Shown here in pieces: positions 1 through 5,681 of a stretch of 13,165 nt of DNA. The position numbers and the translations under genes are program-made. The stretch is from Thermacetogenium sp. UBA4966 (GTDB lineage: Bacteria > Bacillota > DSM-12270 > Thermacetogeniales > Thermacetogeniaceae), in assembly GCA_002397275.1 (NCBI GenBank), contig DHAA01000018.1, positions 1 through 13,165 on the forward strand, read 5' to 3'. Position 1 is the first letter of the stretch; every line of letters begins with the position of its first letter. The notes below the pieces were generated by a model. The model ran no database searches and had not been told where the DNA came from. It was given only the letters and a program-made list of their open reading frames with translations.

Positions 1-95
1 ATGTGTATCCCGAGCTTTTCCGCCGCGTCCAAAACCGATATCCCGGCCGGAACTTGAACATCCTTGCCGTCAATGGTTAGTTTCACCATTTCCAT
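1..95 (-). CDS. N-terminus of a [2Fe-2S] ferredoxin-domain oxidoreductase, probably formate dehydrogenase alpha subunit (partial)
   Basis: Only the first 31 codons are inside the window; the gene runs off the left edge. The visible peptide reads MEMVKLTIDGKDVQVPAGIS and continues with VLDAAEKLGIH. This is the classic start of the NuoG-type [2Fe-2S] domain that opens NAD(P)-linked Mo/W formate dehydrogenase alpha subunits and [FeFe] hydrogenases; the cysteines would follow just beyond the edge. Three in-frame ATGs lie at 101, 95 and 89. The ribosome binding site AAGGAGGG (102-109) abuts the first, so ATG 95, seven bases downstream, is the best start. The long upstream leader with a probable molybdenum/tungsten cofactor riboswitch favours the formate dehydrogenase reading over hydrogenase. 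That choice is an inference and cannot be settled from 31 residues. Confidence 0.6.
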   Translation of the reverse strand, partial: MEMVKLTIDGKDVQVPAGISVLDAAEKLGIH

Positions 96-136
96 TTCCA
101 TCCCTCCTTAGAATTCTCAAGAGTCGATGTCATCCT

Positions 137-164
137 CGCTCCGGGGGGGGATTTCCCCAGAGCG
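137..164 (-). other. GC-rich hairpin close to the oxidoreductase start
   Basis: CGCTCTGGGG (164-155) pairs with CCCCGGAGCG (146-137) over 10 bp with one G-U pair and an 8-nt loop. It ends 27 nt before the ribosome binding site and includes a run of eight Cs on the transcribed strand (150-143). It may insulate or stabilise the 5' end of the message. Confidence 0.5.
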
Positions 165-186
165 TTACGAGGTTATTTGTCAGCAC

Positions 187-235
187 AAAAAGCCCCGGGT
201 TGTTTTCCTCCTCCGCCCGAGGAGGAAAACAACCC
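187..235 (-). terminator. 17-bp perfect hairpin with downstream T5, possible second attenuator
   Basis: Positions 235-219 and 213-197 form a perfect 17-bp inverted repeat with a 5-nt loop. On the minus strand the stem is followed by GGGGC and then TTTTT (191-187). The T-tract starts five bases after the stem, which is not ideal. An alternative pairing exists: ACAACCC (258-252) is complementary to GGGTTGT (235-229), the first seven bases of this stem, so it could act as an antiterminator. This would give the leader a second decision point just before the oxidoreductase gene. Confidence 0.55.
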
Positions 236-334
236 ATAATATGGGGGAAAAGGGTTGTGAGACAGCGGCTTGCCGGCAATAAAACACATCCGACAGGCCG
301 GTTTTGTCAGAGCAAGAAGTCAAATAAGTCTTTT

Positions 335-367
335 GGAGCAGCATACCTGACCCTTATATGCCGCTCC
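335..367 (-). other. 11-bp hairpin in the leader
   Basis: GGAGCGGCATA (367-357) pairs with TATGCTGCTCC (345-335) over 11 bp with one G-U pair and an 11-nt loop. No T-tract follows, so it is structural and not a terminator. Confidence 0.6.
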
Positions 368-370
368 GCA

Positions 371-484
371 CCAGCAAGGCGGAAGCTGCTAATCCGCCTG
401 CCGGGCATCCCCTGTGACAAATGCGCGCTGATCAACCTACAAGCAACTCCGGTCAGACCGAGGCATCCCTCCTTTAGGACAGTG
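371..484 (-). ncRNA. Second structured leader element, partly similar to the upstream aptamer
   Basis: This element carries three blocks in the same order and nearly the same spacing as the riboswitch upstream. CACTGTCCT is at 484-476 (625-617 upstream), CGGTCNGACCG at 460-450 (600-590), and CGGCAGG at 403-397 (539-533). From the first base of block one to the last base of block three is 88 nt here and 93 nt in the first copy. Its 3' end folds into a hairpin in which CCGGCA plus GGCGGA pairs with TCCGCC plus TGCTGG (404-371). It lacks the GAAA-capped hairpin and CGCCTCCC of the first copy. It may be a divergent duplicate, a tungsten-cofactor variant, or an unrelated structured RNA; I do not recognise it as a known class. 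Confidence 0.45.
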
Positions 485-488
485 TGCC

Positions 489-519
489 AAAATAAAAACA
501 GGTGTGCGAAAGTACACCT
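489..519 (-). terminator. Intrinsic terminator after the first aptamer
   Basis: On the minus strand AGGTGTAC, loop TTTC, GCACACCT forms an 8-bp stem with one A/C mismatch (519-500), followed at once by GTTTTTATTTT. It starts inside the 3' strand of the aptamer's closing helix (518-524), so helix and terminator compete at their edges. It would end transcription before the second element and the coding region. Confidence 0.7.
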
Positions 520-635
520 ATGGCTGGAACATCCTGCCGTAATCTCCTTTCCGCACTGGGAGGCGTACCTGTTTCCAGATGCACCCTATCGGTCCGACCG
601 CCATAGCATTGGCCACAGGACAGTGGACTCGGAGT
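518..635 (-). ncRNA. Molybdenum/tungsten cofactor (Moco/Wco) riboswitch-like aptamer
   Basis: On the minus strand the element opens with CTCCGAGTCC (634-625). It has a CGGTCGGACCG hairpin (600-590), a GAAA-capped hairpin in CTGGAAACAG, then CGCCTCCC, GGAAAGGAGATTACGGCAGG and CCAGCC. These strings and their order match my memory of the Moco RNA motif (Rfam RF01055). A closing helix is visible: CTATGGC (606-600) pairs perfectly with GCCATAG (524-518), and its last two bases overlap the terminator hairpin that follows, as expected for a terminator-controlled switch. The downstream gene, a likely Mo/W formate dehydrogenase, fits the ligand. The family assignment is from memory; a covariance-model search would settle it. 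Confidence 0.62.
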
Positions 636-688
636 ATATTTTGTTTTATTCTAAATAATTCGCTAATTCCGCAGAAATTCCTGCTGGT

Positions 689-1165
689 CTATTTCTTTTT
701 TTGCGCTTTTTTAAAGTGTTCAAACTGCTCCCTAACATAGGGGTTCTCCGCCAGGAACTGGTTGAAAAAGCTCAGAAGCTGAAGGGTATGCAGGCTGATG
801 TTGTGCTCGATCAGCTCCGTTTCCACCAGGAGATTCTCTCCTACGCCAAGAAATTTGAGGAAATGTTCCACCGTGTTGTGCCTTTCCAATAAAAACTGAC
901 CGATCTCCTTCCCGCTCTCGGTGAGAAAGATAATCCCGTATTTTTTATAGTTCACCAGCTGCAGCGCGGTGAGTTTCTGCACCATCTTCGTCGCTGAAGG
1001 CGCCCGCACGTTGAGCAGGGTGGAGAGGGTGGAGATGCGAATGTATCCGTCTTTCAGACTAGCCCGGTAAATCATTTCCATATAATCCTCCATCGCCGAC
1101 GTAAGGGTTTTTTTCTTTTGCTCCAGCAGTTGGTAGCCGCGCACCGTACGGAAGTTTTTCTTCAT
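689..1165 (-). CDS. DtxR/MntR-family metal-dependent transcriptional regulator
   Basis: This is a 158-residue DNA-binding metalloregulator of the DtxR/MntR family. The winged helix-turn-helix is at about 22-90 (SAMEDYMEMIYR, then the recognition region SATKMVQKL). The dimerisation helices end near 150; there is no SH3-like third domain, as in MntR. All six manganese ligands of Bacillus MntR have counterparts by alignment from memory: D27, E30, H96, E117, E120 and H121. It therefore probably senses Mn2+ or a similar divalent metal. ATG 1165 is preceded by AAAGGTGGTG. About 20 residues precede the usual family start. It sits between a DnaA-box cluster and the long riboswitch-bearing leader on the same strand. 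No clear terminator follows it, so readthrough into that leader is possible. Confidence 0.85.
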   Translation of the reverse strand: MKKNFRTVRGYQLLEQKKKTLTSAMEDYMEMIYRASLKDGYIRISTLSTLLNVRAPSATKMVQKLTALQLVNYKKYGIIFLTESGKEIGQFLLERHNTVEHFLKFLGVGENLLVETELIEHNISLHTLQLLSFFNQFLAENPYVREQFEHFKKAQKKK

Positions 1166-1250
1166 TATTCACCACCACCTTTGGCTTATATGTATGCGAC
1201 CGCTTTCCGCGCCTATGCCCGGGACGGCCTTCTTCATGTCTGTTTTCCCC

Positions 1251-1455
1251 TGTGGAAAAAGCGGGGGATAACTCTTGTGCGAGGGGTGGATAAACTGTGG
1301 ATGGCCCTCCTGATGCGAACTCCAGTTTTCCGAATAAACGCTTATGAAGTTGGATGATGAATAGCGGCGCTTTTCTCAACCGGACGGGATTTTTTACGCT
1401 GAGCATTTTCTCCTGTGGATAAACCTGTGGAAAACCCAGGGCGATGTGTGGATAA
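1251..1455 (+). promoter_or_regulatory. Cluster of DnaA-box-like 9-mers
   Basis: Seven sites resemble TGTGGATAA, the complement of the DnaA box TTATCCACA, and all point the same way. They are TGTGGAAAA 1251-1259 (8/9), GGGGGATAA 1263-1271 (7/9), GGTGGATAA 1285-1293 (8/9) and TGTGGATGG 1296-1304 (7/9). The others are TGTGGATAA 1414-1422 (perfect), TGTGGAAAA 1426-1434 (8/9) and TGTGGATAA 1447-1455 (perfect). Neighbouring sites start 11 to 21 bases apart within two groups. The density is far above chance. DnaA binding is inferred from the motif; whether the region starts replication, titrates DnaA or controls promoters is open. Confidence 0.75.
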
Positions 1456-1509
1456 ACTCGGGGAAACATCCTGGACGAGGTGTAGAAGGGATGTGAACAA
1501 CTAAAGAGT

Positions 1510-1554
1510 AGATTTTATCAGAGAGATTTTATCAGGGAGCATATCAGGGAGCAT
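1510..1554. repeat. Short tandem repeats next to the DnaA boxes
   Basis: A 14-bp unit, AGATTTTATCAGAG (1510-1523), is repeated with one change as AGATTTTATCAGGG (1524-1537). A 12-bp unit ATCAGGGAGCAT is repeated perfectly at 1531-1542 and 1543-1554. The two sets overlap and end at the -35 box of the gntR promoter. They may be binding sites for a regulator or an unwinding-type element beside the DnaA boxes; no function can be assigned. Confidence 0.7.
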
Positions 1555-1606
1555 TGACTTCTGTTGAGGGGTCGGTTATTATAAGTGTACTATTTGCATT
1601 AATACA
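1554..1606 (+). promoter_or_regulatory. Sigma-A promoter of the gntR-ABC operon with overlapping operator-like repeat
   Basis: TTGACT (1554-1559), a 17-base spacer and TATTAT (1577-1582) make a near-consensus sigma-A promoter, with transcription expected to start near 1590. An imperfect inverted repeat, TGTACTA (1586-1592) and TAATACA (1600-1606) with a 7-base spacer, covers the start point. Such a position suits autorepression by the GntR/YtrA-type protein encoded just downstream. The promoter is read directly; the operator role is inferred. Confidence 0.7.
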
Positions 1607-1653
1607 AATCATACAAAGAATTGATAGGCACTATTGTCTGAGGAGGGAGCAGG

Positions 1654-2052
1654 TTGTGGTTTGACATTAATCAAAGATCAAGCACTCCCATCTACCGGCA
1701 GCTCGTTGAGGGGATCAAGCAGGCGATTGCTCGGGGCATCCTCATGCAGGGAGAAAAGCTTCCTTCTGTGCGGGAATTAGCCGCCCGCATCGCTATCAAT
1801 CCCAATACTATTGCCAAAGCATATCAAGAGCTGGAGCGGGATGGAATCATCGAAACCCTGAGAGGGAGAGGAACCTTTGTGGCTGTTCAGGGGATTAAAG
1901 CCGGTAAGGGAGAGAGAAAAAAAGCGGTGCGGGAGATGGCGGAAAAGATCCTGGTAGAGGCTTATTATCTGGGGCTCACCCAGGAAGAACTGATGGAGAT
2001 TCTGGGGGAAGCGGTAGAGGAATGGTACAGAGAAAGGAGTGTGGGAAAATGA
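1654..2052 (+). CDS. GntR-family (YtrA subfamily) transcriptional regulator
   Basis: This is a 132-residue repressor-type protein. Residues about 8-76 form the GntR winged helix (STPIYRQLVEGIKQAIARG, LPSVRELAARIAINPNTIAKAYQ, then the wing GRGTFVA). The tail is only about 55 residues and mostly helical. This is the short YtrA layout with no ligand-binding domain, commonly linked to ABC exporters. The start is TTG 1654, chosen because AGGAGG (1641-1646) lies seven bases upstream. Its stop overlaps the start of the ABC ATPase gene (ATGA, 2049-2052), so the two are translationally coupled. It probably represses its own operon through the inverted repeat at 1586-1606; the inducer, possibly a cell-envelope stress, is unknown. 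Confidence 0.85.
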   Translation: MWFDINQRSSTPIYRQLVEGIKQAIARGILMQGEKLPSVRELAARIAINPNTIAKAYQELERDGIIETLRGRGTFVAVQGIKAGKGERKKAVREMAEKILVEAYYLGLTQEELMEILGEAVEEWYRERSVGK

Positions 2053-2966
2053 CGGTGTGGGCGCTGGAGACCAGGGGTTTAACTAAGGTTTTTAACGGGG
2101 AGAAAGCGGTGGATGACTGCAGCCTGCAGGTAGCGCAGGGTTCCGTATTTGGGCTGATCGGTCCCAATGGGGCGGGGAAAACAACGCTGATTAAAATGCT
2201 GATGGGTGTGCATCTGCCCACGGCAGGGAATGGGCAGATGCTGGGGAAAGAGATCCCCGACACCACGGGCGAGGTAAGGCAGGAGATCGGCTATGTGGCA
2301 GATACTCAACAGATGTACCCGCATTTTAAAGTTGAGGAGATCCTGCAGTTTTGCTCCATGGTCTACCGTAATTGGGACCGGCAGCGGTGCCAGGCGCTGT
2401 TGAAGGGTTTTGAACTTCCGCAAGGGAAGTTGGTGCGCTCTCTTTCCAAAGGGATGAAAACTCAGCTGGGGTTGATTATCGCTTTGTCTGTGCGCCCGCG
2501 GCTTTTAATCCTTGATGAGCCGGCAGGCGGCCTCGACCCTGTGCTCCGCCATCACTTTATGCAGTTGATTATGCAGGAGACAGCCAGAGAGGGAACAACC
2601 GTCTTTTTTTCCACTCACAATCTCTATGACCTGGAGCGTGCCGCGGAGCAGGTGGCGGTGATTATGAAGGGGAAAATACTTTTCAGTAAACCGCTTGATC
2701 AGCTGAAGTCTTCATCCCGCAAGATACAGGCGGTTTTCCCAAAAGGAATGCCGGAGGAAGCGAGAAATATTCCGGGAGTGCTGCGGATAGAGGAACAGGG
2801 GCGGATTTATTCCTTCATAACAGGCAGCGATTTTGAGGGGGTTTGGGAAAGGGTGCAGGGCTTCAATCCCGTTTACCTGGAGGTCATGGACCTTGACCTA
2901 GAGGATGTTTTTATCAATGTTATGGCAAAGGAGGGCTATACTCATGAGGGCCTCTTTTTGGAATAA
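2049..2966 (+). CDS. ABC transporter ATP-binding protein
   Basis: This is a 305-residue ATPase of an ABC-2-type exporter. Walker A is GPNGAGKTT (38-46), the signature is LSKGM (132-136), Walker B is LLILDEP (152-158) with the D-loop GGLDP after it, and the H-loop histidine is H190. The signature differs from the usual LSGGQ, as is common in YtrB/BcrA-like exporters. A C-terminal extension of about 90 residues follows the ATPase core. The start is ATG 2049, with AAAGGAG at 2033-2039. An upstream in-frame ATG at 2022 lies inside gntR and lacks a site as good. The gene overlaps gntR by 4 bases and the permease gene by 23 bases, forming one transcription unit. The substrate is unknown; export of a peptide, drug or envelope-related compound is typical. 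Confidence 0.9.
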   Translation: MTVWALETRGLTKVFNGEKAVDDCSLQVAQGSVFGLIGPNGAGKTTLIKMLMGVHLPTAGNGQMLGKEIPDTTGEVRQEIGYVADTQQMYPHFKVEEILQFCSMVYRNWDRQRCQALLKGFELPQGKLVRSLSKGMKTQLGLIIALSVRPRLLILDEPAGGLDPVLRHHFMQLIMQETAREGTTVFFSTHNLYDLERAAEQVAVIMKGKILFSKPLDQLKSSSRKIQAVFPKGMPEEARNIPGVLRIEEQGRIYSFITGSDFEGVWERVQGFNPVYLEVMDLDLEDVFINVMAKEGYTHEGLFLE

Positions 2967-3954
2967 AGCTATAGCCTGGAAGGAATGGAGACAGCACAAA
3001 GGTAAGTTCTGGGGCTTTGGGGTTATATTGAGCATCACGCCGATCATAAATCCCGTATTTTTATTTATAATCAAAGCGGTAGATAAACCTCATGTAAATC
3101 CGGACCCTATTTTTAATGACCCCGCTGCTTGGTCGGGCAGTATCGCTGCCATGTTGAACTCTCCCTCCAATTCCAGTATGGGTATCTTTGCTGTGCTCGT
3201 TGCCTTGGGGTTGGGCGCCTTGGCTGTGGCGCAGGAGCGATCTGAGAATACCCTGGAGTTCCTCGTTGCCACACCGTTAAGCAGAAGGGAGATCGCGGGG
3301 ACCAAATTCCTGGTTGGGGCCGGGGGTCTGGTGTGTATAATGTTTGTCAATTTCCTGTTTATCACGGCTCTGGCCTTGATCCTACCGGCAGACTATACGA
3401 TTGCAGAAGCTTTCGGCTGGTTTGTCCGGGAGACCGCGGTTCTGCTGGCTCTCTTCGGATTGGGTTTTTTGGCGGCGGTAGTGACCGGAAATCTGGTTGC
3501 ATCGCTGCTCGGCGCTTTAGCCGTTGCTTTCAGCCCGTATTATATCGCAGTGATTCTCTGTGAGCTGCTGCAGACCCTTGGTATTATCCCCAGGGAATAT
3601 GCTGCTTATGATATGCTGATGAACATCGGCAGATATATGACGCTTCCCCAGTATATCAGTGATTACCAGAATTTTGTTTCTCATGCCGCCTTGCTTGTCC
3701 CGGCTCTGCTTCTGGCAGCTTTGGCACTCTTTTTCCTCGCCGCGGCTCTTTTTGAGCGCAACCCTTTAGAGCGCGGCGGGCAACTGCTGGTATTTGGCGA
3801 TACGAAAAGGATAATTGCCGCGGTTTCGTCACTGTTCGTCGCCGCTCTTGTGACCATCGCTGTCGGCAATAGGTCAAGCAATCTCACTTTAATCCTGGTT
3901 TTTCTCGGCGTTTGTCTTCTCGCCGCCGGAATTGCGGCATTAGTGCGGAAATGA
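2944..3954 (+). CDS. ABC-2-type transporter permease
   Basis: This 336-residue membrane protein has about eight hydrophobic segments (roughly 23-45, 80-96, 122-147, 162-182, 186-210, 246-269, 289-307 and 313-333). After the second segment comes a cytosolic stretch, ERSENTLEFLVATPLSRREI (98-117), the hallmark of ABC-2 exporter permeases (BcrB/NatB-like). It pairs with the ATPase encoded just before it. The start is ATG 2944, with AAGGAGGG at 2928-2935; the gene overlaps the ATPase gene by 23 bases, indicating coupled translation. An upstream in-frame ATG (2905) lies deeper in the ATPase gene and is less likely. No intrinsic terminator is evident after the stop, only the palindrome ACGCATGCGT (3958-3967). 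Confidence 0.85.
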   Translation: MRASFWNKAIAWKEWRQHKGKFWGFGVILSITPIINPVFLFIIKAVDKPHVNPDPIFNDPAAWSGSIAAMLNSPSNSSMGIFAVLVALGLGALAVAQERSENTLEFLVATPLSRREIAGTKFLVGAGGLVCIMFVNFLFITALALILPADYTIAEAFGWFVRETAVLLALFGLGFLAAVVTGNLVASLLGALAVAFSPYYIAVILCELLQTLGIIPREYAAYDMLMNIGRYMTLPQYISDYQNFVSHAALLVPALLLAALALFFLAAALFERNPLERGGQLLVFGDTKRIIAAVSSLFVAALVTIAVGNRSSNLTLILVFLGVCLLAAGIAALVRK

Positions 3955-4177
3955 GAGACGCATGCGTTATTAATTACCTAAATTACTGAGACCCTGCCGA
4001 TCTTGAGACTGTATTTGTTCTAACCAACCCCTCTATTACATAAATATGGAAAGAAAACGCTGGTCCACTTCTTTCCTGCCTGCTTGCACGGCAGAATAAA
4101 GAGAACTGCGGGCAAGGGGAGAGGCCGTATATCTTTAGCAGGCTGCTGAAGATGTTCCTGGAAAGCGGGGTTAAGAG

Positions 4178-5158
4178 ATGATCAACAGATTGAAAGGTTA
4201 TCGCCGGCTGGGTTATGCGGTGGCGGTTCTGATTTTTGTGGTGGTTGGCCTTCCGGCGCTGTTGGCGCGAGGGTGCGGCTGGGAGAGCGAGGCGCCGGTC
4301 AAGGAAGAGGATGGCGGGGTGCAGGTGAAGCTGCAGGTGGCTGAAGGAAAGATTGTCAGCATGCCTCTGGAGCAGTATATCGTCGGCGTTGTGGCCGCGG
4401 AGATGCCCGTTTCCTTCCATGAAGAGGCCTTAAAAGCGCAAGCGGTGGCGGCGCGCACCTATACTTTGCTGCGGCTGGAAGAGGAGCCCCAGGACGAAGA
4501 ACATCCCGCGGCGCCCCTCTGCTCTGACCCCGGGCACTGTCAGGCCTGGATAGATACAGCGGGGATGCGCAAACGCTGGGGTTGGCATTTCCGCTCCAGT
4601 TACAATAAAATTGCCGGGGCGGTGAAAGCCACCAGCGGGCAGGTATTGACCTATAACGGCGAGCTGATCGACCCCGTCTATCACTCCAGCTGCGGGGGGA
4701 AGGGGACCGAAGACGCACGGGAGGTTTGGGGGGCGGAAGTGCCTTACCTGAAAAGCGTTCGCTGTACTTTTGATTCTGAGAAGAAGCAAGAAGCTGTGAC
4801 GACTCGCTTAACTTGGCAGGAGTTTTATAAACGGTTGGGGGTTGACGAGCAAGCCGTACCCGCGGCTGCCGGCGGCGGCGCGGTAGAGATCGGGGAGCGT
4901 ACCGCCAGCGGGCGGGTAAAAAACGTCAAGGTGGGTTCTCAGATTATCAGCGGTGTTGACCTGCGCAAACAACTACAGCTGCGCTCTACAGATTTTAAGG
5001 CGACTGCCTCAGACAAGGAGATTGTATTTTCTACCCGGGGATATGGCCACGCGGTCGGATTGTGCCAGTATGGAGCGGATGGACTCGCCCAACGCGGCGT
5101 CAAGTACAACCGGATACTCACCCACTATTACCAGGGGGCAAAGCTGGAAACCAGGTAG
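4178..5158 (+). CDS. spoIID: Stage II sporulation protein D (SpoIID), lytic transglycosylase
   Basis: This 326-residue protein cleaves septal peptidoglycan glycan strands during engulfment, in a complex with SpoIIM and SpoIIP. Residues 11-30 form a membrane anchor or signal segment. The family core follows: LEQYIVGVVAAEMP, with E75 the catalytic glutamate by comparison with B. subtilis, then AQAVAARTY, and a C-terminal block GYGHAVGLCQYGADG. H109, C115, H120 and C121 (C-x4-HC with a histidine six residues upstream) match the spacing of the zinc site described for C. difficile SpoIID. The ribosome binding site is weak (GGGGTTAAGAG before ATG 4178). The 223-base upstream gap holds an imperfect inverted repeat (4083-4116) and no convincing sigma-E promoter that I could fix. 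Confidence 0.93.
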   Translation: MINRLKGYRRLGYAVAVLIFVVVGLPALLARGCGWESEAPVKEEDGGVQVKLQVAEGKIVSMPLEQYIVGVVAAEMPVSFHEEALKAQAVAARTYTLLRLEEEPQDEEHPAAPLCSDPGHCQAWIDTAGMRKRWGWHFRSSYNKIAGAVKATSGQVLTYNGELIDPVYHSSCGGKGTEDAREVWGAEVPYLKSVRCTFDSEKKQEAVTTRLTWQEFYKRLGVDEQAVPAAAGGGAVEIGERTASGRVKNVKVGSQIISGVDLRKQLQLRSTDFKATASDKEIVFSTRGYGHAVGLCQYGADGLAQRGVKYNRILTHYYQGAKLETR

Positions 5159-5301
5159 CAACTTTTTTTATGGGCTGGGTTCTGCAGCCTGCTCTTGCTA
5201 ATTATGAAAATTGATCCTCAAGTTACCTCATTCTGTTCCTAGTCTTTTTCCCTTACCTGTTGGATATAAATGTACAGAGTCTGAAAGACGGGGGGAGCAG
5301 A

Positions 5302-5565
5302 GTGCATGAATACATACGCCGACGCGTCCTGGAGGTAAGCGCTTATTTAATAGAAACTTCGGCTACTGTCCGCCAGGCTGCCGGGGTTTTTGGTGTGAGT
5401 AAAAGCACTGTTCATAAGGATATGACCGAGAGGTTGCCCAGAATTAATCAGCAGTTGGCCCGCAAGGTGCGCCATGTTTTAGATATTAATAAGGCGGAGC
5501 GCCATTTGCGCGGGGGAGAGGCCACACGCAGAAGATATCAAGGAGGCGATGTCGGTAAAATTTAA
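5302..5565 (+). CDS. spoIIID: Sporulation transcriptional regulator SpoIIID
   Basis: This 87-residue DNA-binding protein acts in the mother cell, where SpoIIID activates or represses many sigma-E and sigma-K genes. It matches B. subtilis SpoIIID nearly end to end: HEYIRRRVLEV, the helix-turn-helix TVRQAAGVFGVSKSTVHKDM (about 28-47), TERLP, and the basic tail AERHLRGGEATRRRY. I chose GTG 5302 because family members begin at this point (MHDYI in Bacillus) and GGGGGAG (5291-5297) precedes it. A longer reading from TTG 5260 would add 14 residues without homology. It lies 143 bases after spoIID and 116 before the MreB homologue. The spoIIQ gene that usually separates spoIID from spoIIID is absent. 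Confidence 0.93.
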   Translation: MHEYIRRRVLEVSAYLIETSATVRQAAGVFGVSKSTVHKDMTERLPRINQQLARKVRHVLDINKAERHLRGGEATRRRYQGGDVGKI

Positions 5566-5631
5566 GCACATTGGCAGGAAAAACTAATAATATGTCGAAA
5601 TGTTAAAGATATTCGTGCATCCACCGATATA

Positions 5632-5641
5632 TTAGACAAGT
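5632..5641 (+). promoter_or_regulatory. Possible SpoIIID binding site upstream of mreB/mbl
   Basis: TTAGACAAGT matches the published SpoIIID consensus WWRRACARNY at all positions. It lies 41 bases before the mreB/mbl start and next to spoIIID itself. The motif is degenerate and several chance matches are expected in a window this size, so only the position makes it notable. Confidence 0.25.
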
Positions 5642-5681
5642 TATCCGTCCTCTATTATTGTGAAAGGAATGGCGCTCTCTG

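Larger units (their letters stand above)
96..688 (-). other. Structured 5' leader of about 590 nt between the metalloregulator and the oxidoreductase gene
   Basis: No credible coding sequence lies here on either strand. Read on the minus strand it is dense in RNA structure. In order of transcription there is a riboswitch-like element (about 635-518), a hairpin with a T-rich tail (519-489), and a second element sharing sequence blocks with the first (484-371). Then come an 11-bp hairpin (367-335), a 17-bp terminator-like hairpin (235-197), and a 10-bp GC-rich hairpin (164-137) containing eight consecutive Cs. The ribosome binding site of the next gene follows at 109-102. No clear terminator separates the upstream regulator gene from this leader, and I found no strong promoter for it, so its transcription start is unknown. 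Confidence 0.7.
1166..1653. other. Divergent intergenic region with DnaA-box cluster, tandem repeats and gntR promoter
   Basis: This 488-base gap separates the minus-strand regulator from the plus-strand gntR operon. It contains the DnaA-box cluster, two kinds of short tandem repeat, and the gntR promoter with an inverted repeat, all listed separately. I found no RNA gene or convincing small coding sequence in it, and no clear promoter for the minus-strand regulator. Confidence 0.7.

Noticed and set aside
307..408. Minus-strand 33-codon frame (MPGRRISSFRLAGAERH...) within the leader
   Set aside because: The G-rich stretch before its ATG is a poor ribosome site, and it coincides with two strong hairpins, so RNA structure explains the sequence better. 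A leader peptide cannot be excluded.
200..658. Plus-strand open frame of 152 codons
   Set aside because: It has no ribosome binding site or recognisable domain, an odd composition, and lies opposite the riboswitch and terminator structures of the minus-strand leader.
1251..1554. Call as the chromosomal origin oriC
   Set aside because: The DnaA boxes and flanking repeats fit, but no dnaA, dnaN, rpmH or other origin-linked gene is present. Kept as a DnaA-box cluster pending genome-scale GC skew.
4083..4116. Inverted repeat CTTGC...GCAAG upstream of spoIID as a terminator
   Set aside because: The stem is interrupted and the loop long, with no T-tract on either strand; at most a weak hairpin.
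5140..5175. CTGG/CCAG hairpin plus T7 at the end of spoIID as a terminator
   Set aside because: The stem is only 4 bp and lies 8 bases from the T-run, too weak to call.
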